A stretch of DNA of 30,035 nucleotides, taken from a virus. The notes beneath the pieces were generated by a model. That model was not told the origin of the DNA, searched no databases, and saw only the letters and a program-made list of their open reading frames with translations. This document shows, one piece after another, positions 16,623-23,338 of this stretch (the first letter of the stretch is position 1; each line of letters begins with the position of its first letter). The translations under genes were made by a program, and so were the position numbers. The stretch covers positions 1 to 30,035 of the IMG/VR virus record IMGVR_UViG_3300025112_000002. One strand, written 5' to 3'.

Positions 16623-17654
16623 ATGAAGATAACAGAAAAACCAATATATTTTTTTTTAATAGTTTTTATTCTAGGAATAGGAACTTGTAATGCGCAATTT
16701 TTTAAGTATGCTACTTTCTATTCATCAGGAAGTATTAATACAAGTATGATTGAAAATCAAGACTATATAGCTATAAACAAAGGTTATGAAGAAACAACTC
16801 AAATAAATCCTTATGACTACAACTTCACAATCGGAATCCGTAAAATTGCCCGTTTCAATTACGAACAAAAGCTCACGACTTGGTACTATGGTAATGAAAA
16901 AAGTGTTGGAGATAATACTACCATTGGTAATAATAATGGTTGGGAGTATTTGCTTAATTATTCTTTTATTCGTAATCGTTCTGAAACATTTACTAATAGA
17001 GATTTTTGGCTTAGGTACTTAGGTAATAGATGTGTTACTAAAATACAAGTAAAAAATGATGAACGTAGAAACTTAGAATACATATCTTTTGATACAAGGT
17101 TTAGAATTAATAAAGGAGCTTTTGATTTCACTATTGGAGCAGTTGGTAGGAATCATCCTGTCTACGGAATAACTCCTATTGAAGATTTTTGGGTAAGTGG
17201 AGAGAGTTCATTCCAAGAATTAGCAGAAGATTTTGGCTATTCAACTCAATTTGTACAAGGTCAATGGCACTGGTTTAATGATGATGAATTAATAGCAACT
17301 TCAAATGATGAGTTTTTTAAGCACTATTTTGGTTCAGCTATAGGTCAGTATAACCAAGAGCAATTAAACGCCTTAGGTAACGTTACAGAGCTTTCTGTGG
17401 CTATTGGTACAGCTTACTATTACTATAGTGATAAGTATTGGATTCACGGATGGCTAAATGTCATGCCTTTTCATTATGGATTAGATGATTATTCTTACAA
17501 CTATGAGGGAGTTTCTACGGATGTTGATTTTGGACTGGTTGCAGGATGGAGAATTACAAAGAATTTAGGTGTATTTGTAGAGGGTACTTATTTAGAATAC
17601 TGGGAAAAGCCTGTGCAGGAGTTCAAATTTGGTTTTAATTATTTAATATTTTAG
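16623..17654 (+). CDS. Phage-encoded outer-membrane beta-barrel-like protein
   Basis: 343 residues. An N-terminal signal peptide (hydrophobic FFLIVFILGIG, then CNAQ) has a probable cut after residue 24 or 25. Cys22 does not have a good lipobox because Thr precedes it. The mature chain has no hydrophobic helices but many alternating aromatic strands (LSVAIGTAYYYYSDKYWIHG, then DVDFGLVAGWRITKNLGVFV) and ends in FGFNYLIF. A terminal Phe in a last aromatic strand is the classic signal for outer-membrane insertion by the BAM machine. I infer a barrel of about ten or more strands. It opens the exported block, so it may alter the host surface, for example in exclusion of other phages or in lysis. 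A role in the virion cannot be ruled out. Confidence 0.55.
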   Translation: MKITEKPIYFFLIVFILGIGTCNAQFFKYATFYSSGSINTSMIENQDYIAINKGYEETTQINPYDYNFTIGIRKIARFNYEQKLTTWYYGNEKSVGDNTTIGNNNGWEYLLNYSFIRNRSETFTNRDFWLRYLGNRCVTKIQVKNDERRNLEYISFDTRFRINKGAFDFTIGAVGRNHPVYGITPIEDFWVSGESSFQELAEDFGYSTQFVQGQWHWFNDDELIATSNDEFFKHYFGSAIGQYNQEQLNALGNVTELSVAIGTAYYYYSDKYWIHGWLNVMPFHYGLDDYSYNYEGVSTDVDFGLVAGWRITKNLGVFVEGTYLEYWEKPVQEFKFGFNYLIF

Positions 17655-17655
17655 T

Positions 17656-18129
17656 ATGAAAAAATTAATATTATTATTATTTGTTTTTAGTTATGGATTT
17701 AGTCAGACGAATTGTGAATTATGCGTTGAGCAAAACGGATTCTATTGTGGAGATGATGAGGGTAATTGGACTCAGTATTCTCCACTTGGTTGTGTACCTA
17801 ATGGTCTTAATAATCTCTTATATCTTAACGATGGTTGGTTAGATTGTGTAGATGGATCAGATGAAGATGGTGCAGTACCTACAACTTTAGCAGACTGTGA
17901 GCAGTATGTAGTGCCTTGTGATACTGTATATATCAATGTAGTAGACACTTTATATGTTACTGAATACCTTGACTGTGAATCAGGTTTACCTTGTGGAAAT
18001 ACAGCTATTTTAGAGCTACTGCAAAAAACAAAAAACCAAAATAAAATATATAATCTAAAAGGACAGGAGATATACAGGAGAGAAAATGTATACATAGAAG
18101 ATGGGAAAATTAACTTTAAATTAAAATAA
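17656..18129 (+). CDS. Secreted Cys-rich protein with LDL-receptor-A-like motif and possible T9SS tail
   Basis: 157 residues. Signal peptide at 1-17 (KKLILLLFVFSYGFSQ). The mature part has nine Cys (20, 23, 31, 46, 64, 81, 88, 107, 113). Residues 29-71 (FYC, then LGCVP, then NDGWLDCVDGSDED) follow the calcium-binding LDL-receptor class A pattern closely at its acidic end. The last 28 residues (KIYNLKGQEIYRRENVYIED, then GKINFKLK) resemble the terminal strands of type IX secretion sorting domains, though such domains are normally 70-80 residues long. It lies one base after the barrel gene and before small membrane proteins. Exported, disulphide-bonded and possibly surface-displayed. Function unknown. 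Confidence 0.6.
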   Translation: MKKLILLLFVFSYGFSQTNCELCVEQNGFYCGDDEGNWTQYSPLGCVPNGLNNLLYLNDGWLDCVDGSDEDGAVPTTLADCEQYVVPCDTVYINVVDTLYVTEYLDCESGLPCGNTAILELLQKTKNQNKIYNLKGQEIYRRENVYIEDGKINFKLK

Positions 18130-18132
18130 AAA

Positions 18133-18318
18133 ATGAAAGAATTAATCTTAAAATTTATTAAATCAAGAAAGTTTTGGTACGGGTTTGTAACTGTTATGCT
18201 GATATTATTTTCAGATAGCTTTGGAATAAGCTCTACTAAAATGAATACTTTAGTAATAGTTACTGTAGCTTTAATAATTGGTCAGGGTATTGCTGACAAA
18301 GGGTGTAATAAATGTTAA
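18133..18318 (+). CDS. Small two-TM membrane protein, possible holin
   Basis: 61 residues. A basic N-terminus (KELILKFIKSRKFW), a hydrophobic segment at about 15-28, a short polar loop (DSFGISSTKMN) and a second at about 39-53 (LVIVTVALIIGQGIA), ending in CNKC. The size and two-helix form fit small holins or holin-like accessory proteins, and it is two genes upstream of the peptidase region. The later 3-TM holin gene is the better holin candidate, so this may be a partner or antiholin. Confidence 0.5.
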   Translation: MKELILKFIKSRKFWYGFVTVMLILFSDSFGISSTKMNTLVIVTVALIIGQGIADKGCNKC

Positions 18319-18321
18319 ACT

Positions 18322-18612
18322 ATGGCAACAGAGGTATCTGAAAATAGCAAGTTTACCCTAAGCCTTAAAAGTATTGGTATACTTTTAACAATGGTTGCTA
18401 CCATAATAGGTATGTATTGGTCATTAAGTATGGAAATTCAAGAAGCTAAAGAACTACCTAAAGTAGAGATTCCTGACCCTGAAATAACAAGACAGGAATT
18501 AGATTTAAAATTAGAGCTTATTAGTACAACTGTAATGAGTAATGCAGAGAAATTAGGAAAAATAGAAACGCAGGTAGAGAAAATAGAGGAGAGAGTATAC
18601 GAGCTTAAATGA
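18322..18612 (+). CDS. N-terminal anchored coiled-coil protein (spanin- or holin-accessory-like)
   Basis: 96 residues. A cytoplasmic N-terminus is followed by one membrane helix at about 16-34 (IGILLTMVATIIGMYWSLSM). A charged helix then runs from about 50 to the end with heptads (LDLKLELISTTVMSNAEKL, then KIETQVEKIEERVYEL). The topology places the coiled coil in the periplasm, as in inner-membrane spanins, and the size is right. It overlaps the thioredoxin-like gene by four bases (ATGA). No separate outer-membrane spanin lipoprotein is seen nearby. Confidence 0.45.
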   Translation: MATEVSENSKFTLSLKSIGILLTMVATIIGMYWSLSMEIQEAKELPKVEIPDPEITRQELDLKLELISTTVMSNAEKLGKIETQVEKIEERVYELK

Positions 18613-18986
18613 GATACCTTTTATATATATTATTGTGGGTAATACCTTATCAATGTTTGAGCCAATCGCTTATAACAAATACTGAATTAACAAAGTATCA
18701 GCAGTCCAATGAACCTCTAGTTATTGAGTTTTGGGCAGATTGGAACGACAGTAACAAATGTCAATTCTTAGGCAATCTTAAAGATTGTAGGATGTACAGA
18801 ATATGTATTGAGGACTATCCTGATTTGGCAGAATCTTACAAGATTAAAGTATTACCTACGATAATAGTTTTCAACAAAAAAGAAATAATAAAGACTTGGA
18901 AAGGAGATTTATTATTCAGGTTAAATGTTGATAAACAAGAAATTCAAGCTGTAGTAGACAGCATAATAATATCTAAATTTAGATAA
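18609..18986 (+). CDS. Exported thioredoxin-fold protein lacking the CXXC pair
   Basis: 125 residues. Signal peptide about 1-18 (YLLYILLWVIPYQCLSQ). The body follows the thioredoxin pattern: PLVIEFWADW at 36-45 where thioredoxins have FWA-x-WCGPC, then a helix, a second strand, and VLPTIIVF with the cis-proline at Pro83, followed by EIIKTWKGD. The active-site cysteines are replaced (W45-N46-D47-S48-N49-K50-C51), leaving Cys51, Cys60 and Cys66. Oxidoreductase activity of the normal kind is therefore unlikely; a binding or monothiol role is possible. It is embedded in the lysis block, overlapping both neighbours (ATGA upstream, TAATG downstream). Confidence 0.65.
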   Translation: MRYLLYILLWVIPYQCLSQSLITNTELTKYQQSNEPLVIEFWADWNDSNKCQFLGNLKDCRMYRICIEDYPDLAESYKIKVLPTIIVFNKKEIIKTWKGDLLFRLNVDKQEIQAVVDSIIISKFR

Positions 18987-19453
18987 TGATACTTTCAAAG
19001 AACTTTTCGCTAAATGAATTTACTAAAAGTGTATCAGCAATTAGAGGTGGAATAGAAAATAGCCCTACTTCTGAGCATATTAGGAACATACAACTATTAG
19101 TTAAATACGTTCTACAGCCACTTAGAGAGGCTCTAAGGAGTCCAATTAGGATCACTAGTGGTTATAGATCAGAAGCATTAAACAAGCTAATTAAAGGCTC
19201 TAAACGAAGCCAACATTGTAAAGGACAGGCATCAGACATACAATTTAAGGTAGATGGTGTGATGGATAACAAGGTTATTTGGGATAAGGTTATAGAATTA
19301 GGGTTACCTTTTGACCAAATGATTAATGAGTTTGAGTATTCTTGGATTCATATTAGTTACAACCACGAGCATAACAGAAAAAGTTTACTTGAAGCCTATA
19401 AAGAAAATGGAAGGACAAAATACAAGTTTCACAAAATAGAAAAAGGGATATGA
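18986..19453 (+). CDS. Endolysin, peptidase M15-type
   Basis: 155 residues, with no signal peptide. Motifs of zinc D-Ala/L-Ala-type carboxypeptidases of the M15 family (Peptidase_M15_3-like) are visible: ITSGYRSEALN at 56-66, SQHCKGQASDI with His77 and Asp84, and WIHISY with His122 as the third ligand. Glu115 in DQMINEFE is the likely catalytic base. It would cut peptide cross-links of peptidoglycan. Because it is cytoplasmic it needs a holin, encoded by the next gene, which overlaps it by four bases. Length is typical for single-domain phage endolysins of this type. Confidence 0.85.
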   Translation: MILSKNFSLNEFTKSVSAIRGGIENSPTSEHIRNIQLLVKYVLQPLREALRSPIRITSGYRSEALNKLIKGSKRSQHCKGQASDIQFKVDGVMDNKVIWDKVIELGLPFDQMINEFEYSWIHISYNHEHNRKSLLEAYKENGRTKYKFHKIEKGI

Positions 19454-19842
19454 AATTACTAAAAACACTATTCGGAGATGGAGCAAGTAAGCTAGTAGAG
19501 TCTGTAGGGGGTGTATTAGACAATCTAAGCACGTCTAAGGAAGAAAAGCTAGAAGCTAAAAGAAAGATAAAGGAGTTAATGGTAAATCATCAGGTAGAAG
19601 TAGAAAAGAATGTTACAGCAAGATGGCAATCAGATATGAATAGTGATAGTTGGTTGTCTAAAAACGTAAGACCACTTGTGTTAGTATTTACTATTGCTTG
19701 TACTATGCTACTTGTATTCATAGATAGTGGTAGTATTACCTTTCAAGTAGAAGAAAAATGGACGGATCTACTTCAATTAACGTTGATTACAATTATTGGA
19801 GCATACTTCGGTGGCAGGTCGGTCGAGAAACTTAAAAAATAA
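19450..19842 (+). CDS. Holin, 3-TM (GTA holin-like)
   Basis: 130 residues. The N-terminal third is amphipathic helix (SKEEKLEAKRKIKELMVNHQ). The sequence WLSKNVRPLVLVFTIACTML at about 68-88 and the later LLQLTLITIIGAYFGGRSVE match the conserved parts of the 3-TM holin family described from gene transfer agents and Bacteroidota phages. It would make inner-membrane lesions that let the M15 endolysin reach the wall. The start ATGA overlaps the endolysin stop. Its TAA is followed immediately, in the same frame, by the phosphoesterase reading frame. Confidence 0.75.
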   Translation: MKLLKTLFGDGASKLVESVGGVLDNLSTSKEEKLEAKRKIKELMVNHQVEVEKNVTARWQSDMNSDSWLSKNVRPLVLVFTIACTMLLVFIDSGSITFQVEEKWTDLLQLTLITIIGAYFGGRSVEKLKK

Positions 19843-20568
19843 ATTATCAAAAAAGACTATAGACTTAGATTAACTAAAGAAGAACACGACCTTATTAAAT
19901 CTAATAGGGTAAAGTCAATTAATAATGTATTAGTAATAGGAGATTTGCACGAACCATTTTGTTTAGATCAATATTTATATTTCTGTATAGAGCAATATGT
20001 AAGATATAATTGTACAGAAGTGGTATTTATCGGAGATATTATCGATAATCACTATGCTTCATATCACGAAACAAATGCAGATGGAATGGGTGGTGCTGAT
20101 GAGTTAGAATTAGCTATTAAAAGAATTGCTAGATGGTATGATGCATTCCCTAAAGCAAAGGTAATTATAGGGAATCACGACCGAATGGTAATGCGTAAAG
20201 CTCAAACCTCAGCTATACCAAGTAAATGGATTAAGAGTTATAAAGAAGTCTTAGAAGTGCCTAATTGGAACTTTGTAGAAAGGTATGAAAAGGATGGGGT
20301 ACAATACATTCACGGAGAAGGTGGTCAAGCATTTATGAAATGTAGAGCTGATTTAATGAATACTGTACAGGGTCATCTCCATACTCTTTGTGGATGCCAA
20401 CATTTTGTTGGAAGAAAGTTTAGAGTATTCGGTATGCAAGTAGGGTGTGGAATAGACTTTCAGCAATATAGTTTTGCGTATGCCAAATATGGAAAAAAAC
20501 CTGCTATTGGTTGTGGTGTAATCTTAAACAATGGTAATCTCCCTATTAATCTCCTTATGGAACTATGA
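19843..20568 (+). CDS. Calcineurin-like metallophosphoesterase (no standard start codon)
   Basis: 241 residues if counted from the codon after the holin stop. All metal-binding motifs are present: IGDLHEPF, FIGDIIDNHYASYHE, IGNHDR, IHGEGG and QGHLHT, so the enzyme should be active on a phosphodiester or phosphomonoester substrate. The first in-frame TTG is at 19945, but it falls inside the GDLH motif and would destroy it. Upstream, the frame is open to the holin TAA and contains only ATT, ATC or ATA as possible unusual starts. Residues before the motif (YRLRLTKEEHDLIKSNR) look like real protein. Either an ATT start at 19843 or stop read-through from the holin gene is needed. Homologues are common at the end of Bacteroidota phage lysis blocks. 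Confidence 0.7.
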   Translation: MIKKDYRLRLTKEEHDLIKSNRVKSINNVLVIGDLHEPFCLDQYLYFCIEQYVRYNCTEVVFIGDIIDNHYASYHETNADGMGGADELELAIKRIARWYDAFPKAKVIIGNHDRMVMRKAQTSAIPSKWIKSYKEVLEVPNWNFVERYEKDGVQYIHGEGGQAFMKCRADLMNTVQGHLHTLCGCQHFVGRKFRVFGMQVGCGIDFQQYSFAYAKYGKKPAIGCGVILNNGNLPINLLMEL

Positions 20569-20590
20569 TATTAACAATTTCTTGTTAATA
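20569..20590 (+). promoter_or_regulatory. AT-rich hairpin / dyad repeat after the lysis block
   Basis: TATTAACAA and TTGTTAATA form a nine-pair stem around a four-base loop. There is no T run after it, so it is a weak terminator at best. The core (20571-20591) is repeated at 23263-23283 with 19 of 21 bases identical, and both copies stand in front of early genes. This points to a protein-binding operator. Confidence 0.5.
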
Positions 20591-20676
20591 AACTTTAAAT
20601 ATATTTATTAAGTAATTTTTATATATGTAAAATTAATGTTATATTTATATATTATTAATTAAAACTAAAAGAGAAA
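20591..20676 (+). promoter_or_regulatory. Early-region promoter region (weak match)
   Basis: This is an AT-rich 86-base spacer between the lysis block and the first early gene. It holds TAATTTTT (20613-20620), a partial match to the host -7 box. A segment at 20638-20656 is similar to the late promoter but has TATTAT in place of TATACT and no AAAC box. I cannot fix a start site. The tandem arrangement with the dyad repeat just upstream suggests regulated early transcription. Confidence 0.35.
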
Positions 20677-20841
20677 ATGGAAAATTTAACTTATGAACAA
20701 GCAATAGAAAAATATAATATTAAAAAATATATTTTAGAAACTTATCCTATAGTTTCTTCTAACCCCAAAATGAAAAGGAGTTTAAATAATTTTTCTTATG
20801 AAGAATTATATAAATTAAAAAATATGTTAGATAATAAATAA
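20677..20841 (+). CDS. Small hypothetical protein, first early gene
   Basis: 54 residues from ATG 20677 to TAA 20839-20841. It is charged and mostly helical: NLTYEQAIEKYNIKKYILE, a Pro/Ser hinge, and FSYEELYKLKNMLDNK. It is the first gene after the early-type regulatory region. Size and place suit a host-takeover or regulatory peptide, but no family is recognised. Confidence 0.6.
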   Translation: MENLTYEQAIEKYNIKKYILETYPIVSSNPKMKRSLNNFSYEELYKLKNMLDNK

Positions 20842-20873
20842 TATAAACTTAAAAATAAAAAATAATAAATAAT

Positions 20874-21299
20874 ATGAAAAATATTAATAAAATGTTAAAT
20901 GATTCTATGAATAAATTAAAAGAATTACAAGAGGAACGTAGCGAGTTTGATAAATATATGGAAGAATATAGAAGAAAATCAGCACGTTCACAAGAACTAA
21001 GTAAGCCTGAGTTATATAATACTGTAAGGGCTAAATGGCAAATAGATTATATAGATTATAATGGCTCATTCTTAGAGGTTGCTAAAGACCATATTACTGG
21101 AGAAAACTTTAGTGACTTACCAAGTAGTAGTTATGAAAGCTCTCAATTTATAGGTACTAAAAAGCAATTAGATGATATGCTAAAACCTTTAGAATTGCTA
21201 CCTCATAATGAAATTAAAATAATTGGTTCATCATTCTTAGAAGAAGTTGGTGTAGACCATGACGAAGTTTATCAAGACTATTTAAATACTAAGAAATAA
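20874..21299 (+). CDS. Hypothetical early protein
   Basis: 141 residues. An N-terminal coiled coil (residues about 5-45, Glu/Lys/Arg-rich) is followed by a mixed alpha/beta part with KWQIDYIDYNGSFLEVAKDH and a helical end with EEVGVDHDEVYQDYL. It is soluble, with no catalytic motif I recognise. It is the second gene of the early cluster. Confidence 0.6.
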   Translation: MKNINKMLNDSMNKLKELQEERSEFDKYMEEYRRKSARSQELSKPELYNTVRAKWQIDYIDYNGSFLEVAKDHITGENFSDLPSSSYESSQFIGTKKQLDDMLKPLELLPHNEIKIIGSSFLEEVGVDHDEVYQDYLNTKK

Positions 21300-21303
21300 A
21301 ATT

Positions 21304-21525
21304 ATGTTAAAAAAATATAAACAAAATTTAAGAGTAGAAGGTAATAAAGTATATTCTTATAATACATTAGTTGCAGAAATATCAGGTGATATAATTAAAA
21401 AGGTTGATTGGATTATAGAAAGAAAAAATAAATACGGATGTACAGAGAAGATTTCTACAAGCCCAACAACAAATAAACATATAAATTATGTTGCAGAAGA
21501 ACTTAATTTAAATCTAATAAAATAA
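21304..21525 (+). CDS. Small hypothetical early protein
   Basis: 73 residues. The pattern VEGNKVYSYNTLVAEISGD, a Trp near the middle (VDWIIER), and SPTTNKHINYVAEELNLNLI at the end resembles a widespread small family (DUF8033-like) found in phages of Bacteroidota. Its function is unknown to me. It lies four bases after the previous gene and overlaps the next by one base (TAATG). Confidence 0.6.
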   Translation: MLKKYKQNLRVEGNKVYSYNTLVAEISGDIIKKVDWIIERKNKYGCTEKISTSPTTNKHINYVAEELNLNLIK

Positions 21526-21728
21526 TGGCAGTAAACTATATAGAAACAGCAGAGCTACACACCTTTAGCTGTGATGGGCAAATTACATATATAGGTGGTA
21601 TTGATGCTAGTGGTAATGAAATAGTAATAGAGGTTTGTACTTATCAACTATTACATACTTTGGACATCCCTTATATGAAAGAAAAGTTAAACGATTATAT
21701 TAATAAAATTAATACAGAAAAAAAATGA
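21525..21728 (+). CDS. Small hypothetical early protein
   Basis: 67 residues with a short beta part (HTFSCDGQITYIGGIDASGNE) and a C-terminal helix (YMKEKLNDYINKINTEKK). It overlaps the genes on both sides (TAATG before, ATGA after), so translation is likely coupled. Family and function unknown. Confidence 0.6.
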   Translation: MAVNYIETAELHTFSCDGQITYIGGIDASGNEIVIEVCTYQLLHTLDIPYMKEKLNDYINKINTEKK

Positions 21729-22126
21729 AATATTTATCAGAAATAATGGAAAAGCAACAAAATGATCTTTTCAAAAAAAATAAAGTTTTCTTTGCCTTTG
21801 GCAATAAACAATTTAAAGATGGAATAAAAAAACATAACATACCAAAAGAAACTAAAATGACAAACGTGGGGCAAGGTATGGTTTGTCCATCAGATAATGT
21901 TAAAGAAGTAATTGAAAAACTAGATGTAATATATAAAGAAAGCATAAAAAAAGATATGAAGCAGGGTAAGGATAAAGTTATATTAAGAGAATTACAAAAC
22001 CACGAGTGCTTTTATGTAGGAGATATTACAGATTGTGTAAGTAAATTAGAGGATTACCCCATAACAAAAGAAGAAATAGTTAAAGTATATCAAGAAAATT
22101 ATCAACGTATAACATCTAAATTTTAA
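21725..22126 (+). CDS. Hypothetical early protein (DUF7659-like)
   Basis: 133 residues. The pattern KKNKVFFAFGNKQFKDGIKK, then NVGQGMVCPSDNVKEVIEKL, then ELQNHECFYVGDITD resembles a small-protein family I recall from many Bacteroidota and Bacillota phages and mobile elements (a DUF7659-like family). Its biochemical role is unknown to me. It overlaps the previous gene by four bases (ATGA). It is soluble, mixed alpha/beta, with a helical C-terminus (TKEEIVKVYQENYQ). Confidence 0.6.
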   Translation: MKYLSEIMEKQQNDLFKKNKVFFAFGNKQFKDGIKKHNIPKETKMTNVGQGMVCPSDNVKEVIEKLDVIYKESIKKDMKQGKDKVILRELQNHECFYVGDITDCVSKLEDYPITKEEIVKVYQENYQRITSKF

Positions 22127-22129
22127 ATT

Positions 22130-22372
22130 ATGACACAAAAAGAAACATTATTAAAATACCTAAAGGATAATGAAAGTATTACTTCTTTAGAATGTGTAAC
22201 TAAACTGTTTATAATTGATTTACAGGGCGTTGTTAGAAACCTTAAAGAGGAGGGATATACCATACTTGATAAATGGGAAAAGAGAGTTAATTTATATGGA
22301 CAGAAAAAAAGATTTAAAAGATATTTCCTAATTCAGAATGATGTAGATTATGCTAACTTTAATATAAAATAA
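22130..22372 (+). CDS. Winged-helix HTH protein (HTH_39-like)
   Basis: 80 residues. ETLLKYLKDNESITSLECVT, then IIDLQGVVRNLKEEGYTI gives a helix-turn-helix with recognition helix at about 28-42 and a following beta wing (VNLYGQKKRFKRYFLI). This is the layout of small phage winged-helix proteins (HTH_39 type). Probably a DNA-binding regulator of early genes. It is the last gene before the promoter-like region at 22372. Confidence 0.6.
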   Translation: MTQKETLLKYLKDNESITSLECVTKLFIIDLQGVVRNLKEEGYTILDKWEKRVNLYGQKKRFKRYFLIQNDVDYANFNIK

Positions 22373-22410
22373 TAAACAGTTATGTTAAATTATATATATA
22401 TTTATAAAAA
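22372..22410 (+). promoter_or_regulatory. Promoter-like region before the XRE-type HTH operon
   Basis: ATAAAC (22372-22377), 19 bases, then TATATT (22397-22402): close to the late pattern but one base longer in the spacer and with T for C in the second hexamer. It also contains an imperfect dyad, TAAACA, four bases, TGTTAA (22373-22388), which resembles the operator-like repeat at 20571 and 23263. Confidence 0.35.
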
Positions 22411-22419
22411 GAAATTGTT

Positions 22420-22638
22420 ATGGTAAATATAAATTTAAAAGAATTAGCTGACCACATGGCTTTGGAGGAGTGTAAAAGAATCTATGGTGATGACCACGAA
22501 ACATTGTATAGAAATAATTATGAAGGATTTTCTGGATATGTTATGCGCCCCTCTGTGAGGGTTACTTATAAAAAGTTATACAATAAGTATTATGACTTAA
22601 TAAACTCATTAATAAAAAAGAAAGACAATGAAATATAA
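22420..22638 (+). CDS. Small hypothetical protein
   Basis: 72 residues, helical with many Tyr. An N-terminal helix (INLKELADHMALEECKRIYG) and a C-terminal basic helix (VTYKKLYNKYYDLINSLIKK) flank a loop. It overlaps the downstream HTH gene by 11 bases. No recognised family; possibly a partner of that regulator. Confidence 0.55.
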   Translation: MVNINLKELADHMALEECKRIYGDDHETLYRNNYEGFSGYVMRPSVRVTYKKLYNKYYDLINSLIKKKDNEI

Positions 22639-22852
22639 AGTATTAAACACAAGCCAAGATATAAGAGAATCTATCTATAGGCTAATGATTAGAAATAAAA
22701 TCAGAAAGGTAGAACTTGCTGATCGAATGGAATTATCCTATCCAAGTATATTGAATAAGATTGAGAATCCTGGAACATTTAAAGTTTCTGAATTACTTAA
22801 TTTATGTAATATACTAAATGTGGATATTAACGAATTATTAATTAAATACTAA
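22628..22852 (+). CDS. XRE/Cro-type HTH regulator
   Basis: 74 residues. IRESIYRLMIRNKIRKVELADRMELSYPSILNKIENPGTF, followed by KVSELLNLCNILNVDINELL, is the standard five-helix Cro/CI-type domain with no extra effector domain. It should bind an operator as a dimer. The TTAACA/TGTTAA dyads around 20571, 22373 and 23263 are candidate sites. With no integrase in the genome, it is more likely a timing regulator of early genes than a lysogeny repressor. Confidence 0.7.
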   Translation: MKYKVLNTSQDIRESIYRLMIRNKIRKVELADRMELSYPSILNKIENPGTFKVSELLNLCNILNVDINELLIKY

Positions 22853-22858
22853 ATAAAA

Positions 22859-23266
22859 ATGGAAATTAAAAAATCAGTAGTAACTGTAACTTCTCCTAAT
22901 GGTACTTGGGAAGGTAAATATGGTTTAATGTATAAATTTGTAATAGAATTTGAAAATGGAGATAGAGGAAGTTATCTATCTAAATTAGAAACTCAGAATA
23001 AATTTATAATTGGTAATGAAACTGAGTATGAATATACAGGAGGAGAATATCCTAAAGTTAAACCTCATTATGCTAATCCAATGCCAAACTCTAATTTTAC
23101 TAATAAAAGCTCTGAAACAAGGGATGAAATTAGATTTAGCGTAGCCTTTAAAGGAGCTATAGATTTAGCTAGTTCTAAAGTAATTGATATTAAAGATATT
23201 AAAAAGAAAACAATAGAATTTTCTGAATTTTTACAAAATAAAAAGGATGATGATTTACCTTTTTAA
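22859..23266 (+). CDS. ssb: Single-stranded DNA-binding protein-like (OB-fold with acidic tip)
   Basis: 135 residues. The first 75 residues give a beta-rich OB-fold-like pattern (TWEGKYGLMYKFVIEFENGD and NKFIIGNETEYEYTGGEYP). A flexible Ser/Asn/Pro linker, a helix and the terminus KKDDDLPF follow. The D-D-D-L-P-F end is the protein-interaction tip of bacterial SSB proteins and their phage counterparts. It lies directly before the replisome-organizer gene. The OB-fold assignment is from the pattern; the tip is explicit. Confidence 0.65.
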   Translation: MEIKKSVVTVTSPNGTWEGKYGLMYKFVIEFENGDRGSYLSKLETQNKFIIGNETEYEYTGGEYPKVKPHYANPMPNSNFTNKSSETRDEIRFSVAFKGAIDLASSKVIDIKDIKKKTIEFSEFLQNKKDDDLPF

Positions 23267-23300
23267 CAATTTTATGTTAATAACTAATATATACTATACT
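23263..23300 (+). promoter_or_regulatory. Operator-like dyad and TATACT boxes before the replication gene
   Basis: TTAACAATTT, two bases, TGTTAATAA at 23263-23283 repeats the element at 20571-20591. It is followed by TATACT at 23290-23295 and again, overlapping by one base, at 23295-23300. The AAAC box does not have the 18-base spacing of the late promoters. The arrangement suggests a repressible early promoter. The left arm overlaps the SSB-like stop codon. Confidence 0.45.
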
Positions 23301-23338
23301 TAATAATTATATAAGAAATATTATATATTTAACACACA

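Noticed and set aside
16623-16695. Outer-membrane-like protein as a lipoprotein
   Set aside because: Cys22 is preceded by Gly-Thr, which does not fit a lipobox. The end of the signal fits cleavage after CNA or CNAQ.
19945-20568. TTG at 19945 as the start of the phosphoesterase
   Set aside because: It falls inside the GDLH metal-binding motif, so the product would lack the first metal ligand. The frame is open and protein-like for 34 more codons upstream.
22628-22852. XRE-type HTH as evidence for lysogeny
   Set aside because: No integrase, excisionase, antirepressor or divergent promoter pair is present, and all genes are on one strand. A timing regulator is the simpler reading.
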